Part shown: positions 31,352 through 40,295 of the stretch, piece by piece
Layout of the letters: the number at the start of each line of letters is the position of its first letter
Position numbering within the stretch: position 1 is the first letter of the stretch
Assembly: GCA_038239345.1 (NCBI GenBank)
Contig: JBBSEX010000017.1
Location: 1-64,000 of the forward strand
Length of the DNA: 64,000 nt
Reading direction: 5' to 3'
From: JBBSEX01 sp038239345
GTDB taxonomy: Bacteria; Acidobacteriota; Terriglobia; Bryobacterales; Bryobacteraceae
Translations under genes and position numbers: made by a program
The notes under the pieces: generated by a model
Told to the model about the DNA's origin: nothing
The model's input: only the letters and a program-made list of their open reading frames with translations
Database searches by the model: none

Positions 31352-33297
31352 TTCAGCCGCGCCCCTACCGGCACGTCTTCGAGAAATCCGGCGAGCACCG
31401 GGGAACCACCTTCGAGCGAGGCGGCGACGATCATGCCCCGACTTTCCAATCCACGGAGTTTGCGCGGCTGAAGATTAGCCACGATCACGACTTTCCGTCC
31501 GATCAGTTGCTCCGGCTTATATGCGAGCGCAAGGCCAGCGACAATACTGCGCGGTTCAGGCTCGCCGATGTCGACGGAGAGATGCAGCAACTTGTCGGCT
31601 CCTTTGACTACTACGGCGGAGTTGATAAGCCCGACGCGCAGGTCCACCTTGATGAAATCGTCGATCGTGATGGAAGGCGTTTCTTCCTTCGCCGGTTCGG
31701 CTGTCGGCTCTGGTTTCTTACCGAGCAGCGCATCCTGACGGGCACGTTCGGAAAGTTCCAATTGCATCATGCGTTCGATGGACGGCTTGGCTTCGGCGCG
31801 AGGAAAAACAGCGAGAATCTCCCCGAGTTTTTGACCTGCGGGAAGCAATCCCCATGCGAGGTCTTTCGTCCTAAGCGATTCAAGCGGATCGCTACAGCCG
31901 AGTTGCTGGCGAATCTTCGCGGCCGATTCGGGAAGGATCGGGCTTAGCAGCACACACAGAATTCGCAGCACTTCGGCCGAGGTGTACAACGTGTCATCCA
32001 GCAGAACTGTTGCGTCGTCGCCTTGCTTAACCAACTTCCAGGGAGCGCGTTCGACGATCAGCTTGTCCACGGCGGCGATCAATTGCCAGACCGCTTCCAG
32101 ACCCTTATTAAACTCGAGTTTTTCGAAGTGCTCCAGTGTCGTCCGTACCGTTTCGCGAGCTACCTCGGCGATTTTTCCATCGCCTGGCGATGCTGGAATC
32201 ACGCCACCCCGATACTGATTCACCATGCTCAGCGTGCGGCTGGCGAGATTACCCAACCCGTTGGCAAGATCGGAATTGTAGCGTTGCACCAGCGCGTCAT
32301 AACTGAAGCTGCCATCCTGGCCGAATACGATTTCGCGGAGTAGAAAATAACGCAGCGCGTCGCGGCCCATGACTTCCGCAATCGGCAAAGGGCGAACTAC
32401 GTTGCCTTTGGTTTTGCTCATCTTGTCCTGTTCGAACAAGAGCCAGCCGTGAGCGTAAATTTTCTTTGGAAGCGGGACATCGGCAGCCATCAGGAACGCC
32501 GGCCAGAAGACCGCGTGGAAGCGAACGATTTCCTTGCCCACCAGATGGAGATCCGCTGGCCAAAAGCCACGCTCGGCGTACTCCGGACCACCCGCCGCGG
32601 TGAGGTAAGCGATCAGCGCGTCAAACCAAACATAAAAAACGTGGGGACTTTCGCCCTCCACCGGGATCCCCCATTTGATGCTGGTGCGGGTGATGGATAA
32701 ATCATTCAGGCCACCCTTGACGAAGCTGATCACTTCATTCCGGCGCGATTCCGGAAGGATGAAATCGGGCTGCTCTTCGAAGAGCTTCAGCAGCTTGTCC
32801 TGAAACACCGAGAGTTTGAAAAAGTAATTTTCTTCGGTAACAGTCTCGGTGATACGGCCACAGGTTGGGCAAGGGTCGCCCGGTTTGGCGTCGTTTACAT
32901 AGAGGTTGTCGAAGATGCAGTATTGCCCTGTATAAGAACCTTTATAAACGTTTCCATTAGCCCGGCAGCGTTGAAACATCCAATTGACAGTGCGGTGATG
33001 ACGCTCCTCCGATGTGCGGACAAATTCGTCGCCGGCGATCAGCAGCGAATCCCAATGCATCCGCCATTCGGGCACGATTGCGTCGACGAAATCGCGCGGT
33101 GTCTTGCCATTTTTCTCCGCTGAACGCTCCACGTTCACGCCATGCTCATCGGTACCGGTTGTCATCACGACTTCATAACCTTGCATGCGCTTCAAGCGGC
33201 GCAGAACGTCGGCGACGATGGTGGAGTATGTATGCCCGATGTGGGGCGCGCCATTCGTGTAATAAATCGGAGTAGTTAGATAGTATTTTTTGTTCAC
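31348..33297 (-). CDS. metG: Methionyl-tRNA synthetase with C-terminal tRNA-binding domain
   Basis: 649 residues. Class I signature HIGH (His19-Ile-Gly-His22 in NGAPHIGHTYST), KMSKS variant KMSKTKGN around residue 300, and a zinc knuckle with CPTC. The anticodon-binding helix domain spans about 360-520, and a C-terminal Trbp111/EMAP-like OB domain occupies about 545-649 (DDFIKVDLRVGLIN, then LQPRKLRGLESRGMIVAA). It charges tRNA-Met. It lies five bases after the larC stop, so part of the same minus-strand operon. Confidence 0.95.
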   Translation of the reverse strand: MNKKYYLTTPIYYTNGAPHIGHTYSTIVADVLRRLKRMQGYEVVMTTGTDEHGVNVERSAEKNGKTPRDFVDAIVPEWRMHWDSLLIAGDEFVRTSEERHHRTVNWMFQRCRANGNVYKGSYTGQYCIFDNLYVNDAKPGDPCPTCGRITETVTEENYFFKLSVFQDKLLKLFEEQPDFILPESRRNEVISFVKGGLNDLSITRTSIKWGIPVEGESPHVFYVWFDALIAYLTAAGGPEYAERGFWPADLHLVGKEIVRFHAVFWPAFLMAADVPLPKKIYAHGWLLFEQDKMSKTKGNVVRPLPIAEVMGRDALRYFLLREIVFGQDGSFSYDALVQRYNSDLANGLGNLASRTLSMVNQYRGGVIPASPGDGKIAEVARETVRTTLEHFEKLEFNKGLEAVWQLIAAVDKLIVERAPWKLVKQGDDATVLLDDTLYTSAEVLRILCVLLSPILPESAAKIRQQLGCSDPLESLRTKDLAWGLLPAGQKLGEILAVFPRAEAKPSIERMMQLELSERARQDALLGKKPEPTAEPAKEETPSITIDDFIKVDLRVGLINSAVVVKGADKLLHLSVDIGEPEPRSIVAGLALAYKPEQLIGRKVVIVANLQPRKLRGLESRGMIVAASLEGGSPVLAGFLEDVPVGARLK

Positions 33298-33302
33298 TGT
33301 AA

Positions 33303-34460
33303 TTAGCGATTGTCTTTCAAGTAAGCGAACTGTGCGTCGGCGAGAATTGTTTTCAGTGGAACGCCGGAAGCCGACGCGAGTTTGCGGCAGTCGTCGAATT
33401 CCGGCGCGAATCCGCCATTTTCAGCCACCTTCACGCGAATGGTTCCATGCGCGGTTTCCACCTCGACGATCCGCCGGGCTTGCACGCGGCGTTCGGCGGT
33501 ATAGATCCGCAGCCCTAGGGTGGAGGTCTCGGCGAAGATCAACTGGGCCAGCGTTTCCTGATCTTGCGGACGGGCGATGACTCGCAGCAGCGTGCCCGCG
33601 CGATCCTTCTTCATGTAGACGGATTCCAGTGTGACGTCAAGCGCACCGGCTTCAAACAGACGGTCCATCGCGTAGCCGAGCACTTGCGGATTCGAGTCGT
33701 CGATATTGGCCTCAATCACGGAAATGAGCGTGGCTTCGGTGGCCTGGCTCAAATCGCCAATCAGAACGCGAAGCACGTTGGCTTGGGTCTTGAAATCATG
33801 ATCGCCGGCTCCATAACCGATGCTGGTGATCTTCATCGCGGGCATGGCGCGGAAATCAGTGGCGAGGGTAGTGGCGATAGCAGCGCCGGTGGGTGTGGTT
33901 AACTCAAGCGCCGGGCCGTGCGCATAAATGGGCCGGCCTTCCAGCAGGCGCGCTGTGGCGGGCGCGGGCACCGGAAGCACGCCATGCTCAGTATTCACGG
34001 TGCCGCTACCGACGTTGATCGGCGAGCTGTAAATGGTATCCACGTCCAATAAATCGAATGCCGCGGCCGCGCCAACGATGTCGCAAATAGAATCCACCGC
34101 ACCGACCTCATGGAAATGTACTTTCTCAATCGGCACGCCATGCACGGACGCTTCCGCTTCCCCCAACCGCCGAAAAATCGCTTGCGCGTTGTGCTTGGCC
34201 TTGGCCGAGAGTGAGGCTTTTTCGATCATGTCGAGAATCTGGGGCAGATGGCGATGCTTGCGCGTCTCGCCGCCAGTAACGCGAAATTTCGAGGCGGTAA
34301 TCCCGCAGCGTATCGTCCTCTCAATTGAAAATTCGGCACCGGTATTCAGGCTGCGTAACGAGGCCAACAGAGCCTCCGCATTAGCGCCGGCGTCGAGAAG
34401 GGCGCCGACAGTCATGTCACCGCTGATTCCGGAAAATGGATGAAGGTAGCAAGATTTCAT
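33303..34460 (-). CDS. larC: LarC, nickel insertion protein of the nickel-pincer cofactor pathway
   Basis: 385 residues in one uninterrupted frame. LarC blocks: YLHPFSGISGDMTVGALLDAG at the start, VHFHEVGAVDSICDIVGAAAA, SSPINVGSGTVNTEHGVLPVPAPATARLLEG, TPTGAAI and the C-terminal ANIDDSNPQVLGYAMDRLFEAGALDVT with MKKDRAGTLLRVI. LarC is the CTP-dependent cyclometallase that places Ni into the pyridinium thioacid cofactor made by LarB and LarE (established). In some species larC is split by a programmed frameshift; here it is fused. ATG overlaps the sirtuin stop (ATGA). LarE lies in this window at 62.8-62.0 kb; LarB and a LarA-type enzyme do not. Confidence 0.92.
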   Translation of the reverse strand: MKSCYLHPFSGISGDMTVGALLDAGANAEALLASLRSLNTGAEFSIERTIRCGITASKFRVTGGETRKHRHLPQILDMIEKASLSAKAKHNAQAIFRRLGEAEASVHGVPIEKVHFHEVGAVDSICDIVGAAAAFDLLDVDTIYSSPINVGSGTVNTEHGVLPVPAPATARLLEGRPIYAHGPALELTTPTGAAIATTLATDFRAMPAMKITSIGYGAGDHDFKTQANVLRVLIGDLSQATEATLISVIEANIDDSNPQVLGYAMDRLFEAGALDVTLESVYMKKDRAGTLLRVIARPQDQETLAQLIFAETSTLGLRIYTAERRVQARRIVEVETAHGTIRVKVAENGGFAPEFDDCRKLASASGVPLKTILADAQFAYLKDNR

Positions 34461-35236
34461 AAAGGGTTCCCGGCGCCGGGTTGTGGATTGGAGGGATAAA
34501 CTAGCTGCGGCAATAATTCGCCGGCTTTACCACGTTCGCTGAAATCGACTTCATTGGAAAACGGTGTCTCGGCGAGGTTGATTTCCACTACCTTGGCCCC
34601 CGCTTTCCTGGCCATCGTGATAAGGCCCGCCGATGGAAAGACGACGGCGGAAGTGCCTACTACCAGGAACACATCAGCGGCGTTGGTGGCGGCTTCCGCT
34701 TCCTTCCAGATCTCCTCCGACAAGGCTTCGCCAAACCACACGACGCCCGGCCGGAGCATCCCCCCACACTGACAGCGACGGCCATCCTGTTGACGGACCT
34801 CGCGGCAACAATCGACGCAACGAGACACGAAGATTTCACCATGAAGATGGATGAGATTTCGCGATCCGGCGCGCTCATGAAGGTTGTCTACATTCTGCGT
34901 AATCAAAGTGAACTTCTGCGCCGCGCTCTCCAGTGCAGCTAGCGCCCGGTGCCCTTCGTTGGGCTCCGCTTTTACGATCAGTTCGCGGCGCCATTCATAC
35001 CAGTCCCAGACAAGATCGGGATTGTTCTGGAAGGCTTCGGGCGTGGCCAGTTCTTCCGGGCGATATTCGCGCCACAGTCCCCCATTGCCGCGGAACGTAG
35101 GGATTCCACTCTCAGCCGAAATGCCCGCACCAGTCAACACTGCAATCGATTTCGCAACCCGAATAAGTTCCCGCACGCGGTTCAAGTTGTAAGCCGTTGT
35201 GGCGTCTTCAACGGTAATGGGATGGTCTGATTGCAT
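34457..35236 (-). CDS. Sirtuin NAD-dependent protein deacylase (class III, CobB-like)
   Basis: 259 residues. NAD-binding GAGISAESGIPTFRG (37-50), TQNVDNLHE, catalytic His132 in IHLHGEIF, zinc cysteines Cys140/Cys143 and Cys155/Cys157, and GTSAVVFPSAGL. Tyr80 and Arg83 in WDWYEWRREL match the Tyr-xx-Arg pair that recognises succinyl or malonyl lysine, so desuccinylase activity is likely besides deacetylation. It heads the minus-strand operon. The zinc ribbon is compact, with Cys-Gln-Cys rather than CxxC in the second pair. Confidence 0.92.
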   Translation of the reverse strand: MQSDHPITVEDATTAYNLNRVRELIRVAKSIAVLTGAGISAESGIPTFRGNGGLWREYRPEELATPEAFQNNPDLVWDWYEWRRELIVKAEPNEGHRALAALESAAQKFTLITQNVDNLHERAGSRNLIHLHGEIFVSRCVDCCREVRQQDGRRCQCGGMLRPGVVWFGEALSEEIWKEAEAATNAADVFLVVGTSAVVFPSAGLITMARKAGAKVVEINLAETPFSNEVDFSERGKAGELLPQLVYPSNPQPGAGNPL

Positions 35237-35337
35237 GGACGAAAAGATGTCGCCGGGGAGCCGCTCGGACCGGCAATTTCAAGGTAGCATGCAGGTTGTA
35301 GCGATGCGTATGGAAAGTCTTGTGACACAATCCTTGG

Positions 35338-36462
35338 ATGGTATTCTGGGCCGCTTTCGCGGCGCTGGCAATCTGGGTGTATCTGGCGGTGGCAAGAGGC
35401 GGTTTTTGGCGGATGCGGGAAGAGCCTACGCTGCCGCTCACGAAGCCGAAATCCGTGGCGGTGGTAATTCCCGCGCGCAATGAGGCGGATCTAATCGGTC
35501 GCGCTCTGCAATCGCTACTCGCACAAGATTACCTGGGCGCGATGCACATATTTGTTGTCGATGACCATAGCAGCGATGGCACAGCCGATATCGCCAGGAA
35601 AGCCGGCGATCGAGTGAGCGTCGTCTCCGCCCGGGCTTTACCCGAGGGGTGGGCCGGCAAAGTATGGGCCATGTCCGAAGGGCTCGATCATGCATTGCAG
35701 ACAGGCGCGGATTTCATTCTATTGACCGATGCCGACATCGTGCATGCATCTGACAGTGTCGGGCGGCTGGTAGCCCAAGCCGATAGTGGCGGCTACGACA
35801 TGGCGTCGATCATGGTGATGCTCCATTGCAAATCGTTCGCCGAACGGGCGCTAATTCCGGCTTTTGTATTTTTCTTCTTTCTGCTGTATCCACCGCGATG
35901 GATTGCCAAACGAAACGCGCGCACGGCCGGAGCCGCGGGGGGATGTATTCTTATCCGGCCCGAAGCGCTGGAGCGGATCGGCGGAATGCTGGCGATTTGC
36001 GGGGAACTGATCGACGATTGTTCTCTGGCCCGCGAGGTAAAGCGCACCGGAGGACGGGTGTGGCTTGGCGTCAGCAAGTCTACTGTCAGCATTCGCGAAT
36101 ATAGGACCTTCAGCGAGATGGAACGGATGATCTCCCGCACCGCCTTCACGCAGCTTGGTTACTCCCCGCTTCTTCTGATTGGAACGGTAATCGGCTTGGC
36201 AATCACGTATTTGTTCCCGCCGGCGCTGACCTTGTGGCATTTTCAACCGGCGGCCTTGGCGGCGTGGGTAATCATGACCGCGCTGTATCTTCCGGCGGTG
36301 CGTTTCTACGGATTATCGCCGCTGTGTGCGCCGTTATTACCGCTTGTTTCCATCTTCTATGCGGCGGCGACGGTACACTCGGCAATCCGGCATTGGTTGG
36401 GCCGCGGCGGAACGTGGAAGGGCCGCGTGCGCCCGGGCGGCGAAAAAGCGGTTCGCCGTTAA
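35338..36462 (+). CDS. hpnB: Hopanoid-associated glycosyltransferase (HpnB-like, GT2)
   Basis: 374 residues. N-terminal membrane helix (WAAFAALAIWVYLAVARGGFW), GT2 fold with VVIPARNEADLIGRAL, VVDDHSSDGTAD and metal-binding LLTDADIVHA, then ALIPAF membrane helix, RPEALERIGGMLAICGELIDDCSLAREVK acceptor region and three C-terminal membrane helices. ALPEGWAGKVWAMSEG, RTAFTQLGYSPLLLIGT and the GELIDDC block are the signature of hopene-associated glycosyltransferase HpnB. No squalene-hopene cyclase or other hpn gene is in the window. Likely acts at the inner membrane on hopanoid or related lipid intermediates; the reaction is unproven. Confidence 0.85.
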   Translation: MVFWAAFAALAIWVYLAVARGGFWRMREEPTLPLTKPKSVAVVIPARNEADLIGRALQSLLAQDYLGAMHIFVVDDHSSDGTADIARKAGDRVSVVSARALPEGWAGKVWAMSEGLDHALQTGADFILLTDADIVHASDSVGRLVAQADSGGYDMASIMVMLHCKSFAERALIPAFVFFFFLLYPPRWIAKRNARTAGAAGGCILIRPEALERIGGMLAICGELIDDCSLAREVKRTGGRVWLGVSKSTVSIREYRTFSEMERMISRTAFTQLGYSPLLLIGTVIGLAITYLFPPALTLWHFQPAALAAWVIMTALYLPAVRFYGLSPLCAPLLPLVSIFYAAATVHSAIRHWLGRGGTWKGRVRPGGEKAVRR

Positions 36463-36959
36463 CGGTTTATTTGCGCCTCAATGGGCGGCGAATCCTGCGG
36501 CTTGTAATAGAATTCCGAGCACTCCGCGGCCAGCACGCCGCCGACAGTTTCGACGTCTTCTTTATAGGCGTCCGCCATCAGGTCACTTGCGTTGACATGC
36601 TTTTCATCGAAGTACATGGAATGCACATCGTTTCGCGTGGCGCCGTAAACAATGCGGTTGATCTTTCCCCAGATGCAGGCACAAGAACACATTCCGCAGG
36701 GCTGCAGCGTTACATAGAGCGTGGTGCCGGAGAAGTCCATCGTCTTCCAACGCTGGCCTAATTGACGCATCGTCACAATCTCGGCATGGGCTGTCGGATC
36801 GTGCCGCATCTCGGCTTCATTGTGCCCCGCGGCAACCACATTGCCGTCTTTTACGATGACGCAACCCACTTCCCCGGCACCCCGAATCTTGTCGCCTTCC
36901 TTGGCCTGCTGAATCGCCAATCGCATAAATCGCTCGTCTTCGGCGGGGTTTGAGGCCAC
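36459..36959 (-). CDS. Nucleoside/nucleobase deaminase (cytidine-deaminase fold)
   Basis: 166 residues from GTG 36959. Zinc site: PTAHAEIVTM (HAE with catalytic Glu) and LQPCGMCSCACIWGKI (PCxxC). The N-terminus (DERFMRLAIQQAKEGDKIRGAGEVGCVIVKDG) and the NRIVYGATRNDVHSMYFDEKH region resemble TadA/guanine-deaminase relatives, but the C-terminal half is longer than in TadA and reads like the GuaD/dCMP-type branch. The substrate could be guanine, tRNA adenosine or a small base. Convergent with hpnB, overlapping it by four bases at the stops. Confidence 0.8.
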   Translation of the reverse strand: MASNPAEDERFMRLAIQQAKEGDKIRGAGEVGCVIVKDGNVVAAGHNEAEMRHDPTAHAEIVTMRQLGQRWKTMDFSGTTLYVTLQPCGMCSCACIWGKINRIVYGATRNDVHSMYFDEKHVNASDLMADAYKEDVETVGGVLAAECSEFYYKPQDSPPIEAQINR

Positions 36960-37010
36960 GACTAATGATAATCGAATAACATGCCGCGAACCATATAGAA
37001 TGGAAAAGAC

Positions 37011-38216
37011 ATGGATTCCCGCCGCAACTTCCTAGGTAAAGTCGCCACCGGACTGGCAGGCACGCTTGCCGCTCAATCGAAAGTTCTGGGGGCGAACGAT
37101 CGCCTGCGCGTGGGAATTATTGGCATTGGCGATCGCGGCACGGAGATTGCCCGGCAGGCGATTTCAATCCCCGGCGTGGAATTTTGCGCGTTCGCCGACA
37201 TCTATACAAAGCGTCTTGAAGCCGCCAAGGCCCTGGTACCCGGCGCGGCCACTTATCTGGATCATCGCCGTCTGCTGGACGATAAAACGATCGACGCGGT
37301 ACTGATCGCCACGCCGCAGCACTTGCACTGCGAGCATTTCGTCAATAGCATCTCCGCCGGCAAACACGTCTATCAGGAAAAGACGATGGCCTTCACCGTT
37401 GAACACGCAAAGCGTATGCGGGCGGCCTATAAGAAGGATGGCGGAAAGCATACGGTGCAAGTGGGGCACCAGGCTTGCTCATCAGGGCAGATGACGGATG
37501 CGCTTACGTTTCTGAATGCCGGAGGAATGGGCAAGATTACGGCCATTCACGCACACATGTATCGGAATACGCCGCACGGCAAAGCGCAATGGTCTCGTCC
37601 CGTGTTCGCCGACGTGAATCCTGAGAATGTTCTATGGAAATCGTTCCTGGGCGAAGCCCCGCAGCTTGACTTCGACGCCAACCGGTACGTGAACTGGCGC
37701 TTCTTTTGGGATTATTCGGGCGGCAATGTTTACGAGAATATGTGCCACCAGGTATCCTTTTGGTACAAGGCGCTGAACCTGCACATTCCCCGCAAGGTAA
37801 CCATGACCGGCGGTCTGTATCTATGGAAAGACGGCCGTGAAGTTCCCGATACGATGAATGTGGCATTGGAGCAGCCCGAGGAAATGCTGTTCAGTTGGGA
37901 TTCGGGCTTCGGCAACAACGCTCTAGGCGTTACGGAAGATGTTCTGGGAACCGACGGGACCATCTCCAAAGGCGCGCAGATCCGCTATTATCCCCAAAAG
38001 GTCAACCGGCCCGATGGGAACGAAATTCAAGGCCGCGTCACCACGCCGGCTACCGCGCATATGCAAAACTTCTTCGACTGTATTCGTTCCGGCAAAGAAA
38101 CAAATTGCCCCTTCGAACTTGGCTTCCGGGTTTCGGTGGCGTGCCGCATGGCCGTCGAGAGCTACCGTCAAGGTCATTCGATGAGTTGGGACGCTGTCAA
38201 GGAAGACTTCGCTTAG
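37011..38216 (+). CDS. Tat-exported Gfo/Idh/MocA family oxidoreductase
   Basis: 401 residues. A twin-arginine signal (SRRNFLGKVATGLAGTLAAQ) precedes the Rossmann domain (RVGIIGIGDRG, about residue 33 on). The usual EKP motif after strand 5 reads VYQEKTMAF, i.e. EKT. The C-terminal beta-sheet domain includes YVNWRFFWDYSGGNVYENMCHQ, where family members place their substrate His. These exported acidobacterial/planctomycete forms carry a tightly bound NAD(P) and act on sugars or glycosides. Its stop is 17 bases before the acyl-CoA dehydrogenase ATG. Substrate unknown. Confidence 0.88.
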   Translation: MDSRRNFLGKVATGLAGTLAAQSKVLGANDRLRVGIIGIGDRGTEIARQAISIPGVEFCAFADIYTKRLEAAKALVPGAATYLDHRRLLDDKTIDAVLIATPQHLHCEHFVNSISAGKHVYQEKTMAFTVEHAKRMRAAYKKDGGKHTVQVGHQACSSGQMTDALTFLNAGGMGKITAIHAHMYRNTPHGKAQWSRPVFADVNPENVLWKSFLGEAPQLDFDANRYVNWRFFWDYSGGNVYENMCHQVSFWYKALNLHIPRKVTMTGGLYLWKDGREVPDTMNVALEQPEEMLFSWDSGFGNNALGVTEDVLGTDGTISKGAQIRYYPQKVNRPDGNEIQGRVTTPATAHMQNFFDCIRSGKETNCPFELGFRVSVACRMAVESYRQGHSMSWDAVKEDFA

Positions 38217-38233
38217 CGCGGGCTTGGACCACT

Positions 38234-39376
38234 ATGGAATTTGAGTACACGCAGGAACAACTGCAATTGCGGAAATCCGTCCGTGAATTTGCCGAGGCTG
38301 AGATACGTCCGCACGTCCTTGCCTGGGATGAAGAACAAATCTTCCCTCTGGATGTAATCAAGAAAGCCGGCGGGCTCGGTTTAATGGGAGCGATTTTCCC
38401 GGAAGAACTTGGCGGAGCGGGGTTCGGTTATATCGAATACTGCATCATCATTGAAGAACTCTCGCGCGTGGACCCTTCTGTTGGGCTGATCGTTGCGGCA
38501 CATAATTCCCTTTGCACCAATCATATTTATCTGGCCGGCGATAAGGAGCAGCATCAGCGCTACATTCCCAAGCTCGCTACGGGTGAGTGGATCGGATGCT
38601 GGTCGTTAACTGAGCCGGAAGCGGGATCGGACGCGGCCGGTACGCGTAGCGCGGCAGTCAAGGATGGAGCAGGCTGGATCCTCAACGGGGGTAAAACATT
38701 TACCACGAACGCCCAATACGCCCAGGTTTGCGTGGCCATGGCTGTTACAGATCGCGCTGCGTCGCAACATGGAATCTCGGCCTTCATTCTGGAAAACGAC
38801 ACGCCTGGATATCGCGTCGGGAAGAAAGAAAATAAGCTTGGAATGCGCGCCAGTGCGACGGGCGAGGTGCTTTTCACCGATTGCCGCCTTCCCCCATCGC
38901 AGCTTCTGGGCAAGCAGGGTGAAGGTTTCGTGGATAGCCTGCGCATTCTGGATGGCGGCCGTATTTCCATTGCGGCCCTCTCAGTTGGCCTGGCCCAAGG
39001 CGCCTACGAAGCGGCGCTCAAATATTCGAAGCAGCGCAAGCAGTTCGGCCGTCCGATTTCCGAATTCCAAGCGATTCAGCATAAGCTCGCCGATATGGCA
39101 ACCTCGATTGATGCCGCCCGTCTGTTGAATTATCGCGCGGCATGGATGAAGGATCGCGGCGACCGGGTCACTCGTGAATCGGCGATGTCCAAGCTGTTCG
39201 CCTCAGAGATGGCGGTGCGCGTGGCCGATGAAGCATTGCAGATCCACGGCGGCTACGGTTTCATCAAGGATTATCCAGTGGAGAAGTTTTATCGCGACGT
39301 GAAGCTGTGTACCATCGGCGAAGGCACCAGCGAGATTCAGCGTATGGTGATCGCCCGGCAGTTATTGAAAAGCTAG
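38234..39376 (+). CDS. Acyl-CoA dehydrogenase (short/medium-chain type)
   Basis: 380 residues from ATG 38234. Domain order: N-terminal helices (MEFEYTQEQLQLRKSVREFAE), middle beta domain with WSLTEPEAGSDAAGT and WILNGGKTFTTNA, C-terminal FAD/catalytic helices with RISIAALSVGLAQGAYEAAL, RKQFGRPISEFQAIQHKLADM and IHGGYGFIKDYPVEKFYRD. Catalytic Glu is in the IGEGTSEIQR motif near 368, the SCAD/butyryl position. It oxidises acyl-CoA to enoyl-CoA, passing electrons to ETF. Operon with MeaB (one-base gap). Confidence 0.93.
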   Translation: MEFEYTQEQLQLRKSVREFAEAEIRPHVLAWDEEQIFPLDVIKKAGGLGLMGAIFPEELGGAGFGYIEYCIIIEELSRVDPSVGLIVAAHNSLCTNHIYLAGDKEQHQRYIPKLATGEWIGCWSLTEPEAGSDAAGTRSAAVKDGAGWILNGGKTFTTNAQYAQVCVAMAVTDRAASQHGISAFILENDTPGYRVGKKENKLGMRASATGEVLFTDCRLPPSQLLGKQGEGFVDSLRILDGGRISIAALSVGLAQGAYEAALKYSKQRKQFGRPISEFQAIQHKLADMATSIDAARLLNYRAAWMKDRGDRVTRESAMSKLFASEMAVRVADEALQIHGGYGFIKDYPVEKFYRDVKLCTIGEGTSEIQRMVIARQLLKS

Positions 39377-39377
39377 G

Positions 39378-40295
39378 ATGGCCTCGACGCTCGCCCGCAA
39401 GATCATCGAGGGCGATTTGCGATCATTGGCCCGAGCCGCGACTCTCGTGGAAAATCGGCGGCCGGAAGCGGAAGACTTGCTTCGTGAGTTATTTCCGCGA
39501 ACTGGGCGGGCATTAATTCTGGGAATTACCGGATCACCGGGCGCGGGCAAGAGTACTTTTGTCGATCGCCTGATTCACGTCTTGCGCGGCGAGGGCAAGA
39601 CCGTGGCGGTTATTGCTGTCGATCCGACCAGCCCATATTCCGGCGGGGCGATTTTGGGCGATCGCATTCGCATGCAAAGCCATCATGCGGATCCTGGCGT
39701 GTTCATCCGCTCCATGGCGACGCGTGGCTACATGGGAGGGCTCGCCTCGGCGACGCTAGAGATGTCCATGCTGATGGATGCCGCCGGGCGTGATGTCGTG
39801 ATCGTCGAGACGGTGGGCGTGGGGCAGGATGAAGTCGAGATAGCCCATCTGGCCGATGTCACGATGGTAATTCTAGTTCCCGGGATGGGCGATGACGTAC
39901 AGGCGATCAAGGCCGGCATTATGGAAATCGCCGACGTTTTTGTGATCAATAAGGCCGATTTGAATGGCGCCGATAAATTGGAACGGGAGTTGCGGTCTTC
40001 GCAAAGCCTTTCGCATCGAACGGATGGTTGGATACCGCCGATAATGAAAACAATCGCCAGTAAAGGGGAAGGGATCGTCGAAGCGCTGGCGGCCGCAGGC
40101 AGTTATAGCGATTCCGGATTAGGGAGTAAACGCCTCGCTGCGCTGTGGGCGGGACGCTTGCATACGATGTTGCGCGATAGAATCGCGGCACGAATCTCGC
40201 CCCTCGAATTGCAGGAAGCGGGCGGCGCAATCGCCTCTCGCCTGGCAGACCCGTTTACCGTGCTCAATGAATGGATGGAACGAATCGTCAAATGA
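39378..40295 (+). CDS. meaB: MeaB/ArgK-type GTPase, methylmalonyl-CoA mutase chaperone
   Basis: 305 residues. P-loop GITGSPGAGKSTFVDRL (about 53-69), Walker-B-like VDPTSPYSGGAILGDRIRM, switch motif VVIVETVGVGQDEVEIAHLADVTM and nucleotide base motif FVINKADLNGAD. MeaB gates B12 loading and protects methylmalonyl-CoA mutase (established); LAO/AO transport labels on such genes are historical. The mutase itself is not in the window. ATG lies one base after the acyl-CoA dehydrogenase stop, and its stop overlaps mtnP by four bases (ATGA). Confidence 0.92.
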   Translation: MASTLARKIIEGDLRSLARAATLVENRRPEAEDLLRELFPRTGRALILGITGSPGAGKSTFVDRLIHVLRGEGKTVAVIAVDPTSPYSGGAILGDRIRMQSHHADPGVFIRSMATRGYMGGLASATLEMSMLMDAAGRDVVIVETVGVGQDEVEIAHLADVTMVILVPGMGDDVQAIKAGIMEIADVFVINKADLNGADKLERELRSSQSLSHRTDGWIPPIMKTIASKGEGIVEALAAAGSYSDSGLGSKRLAALWAGRLHTMLRDRIAARISPLELQEAGGAIASRLADPFTVLNEWMERIVK

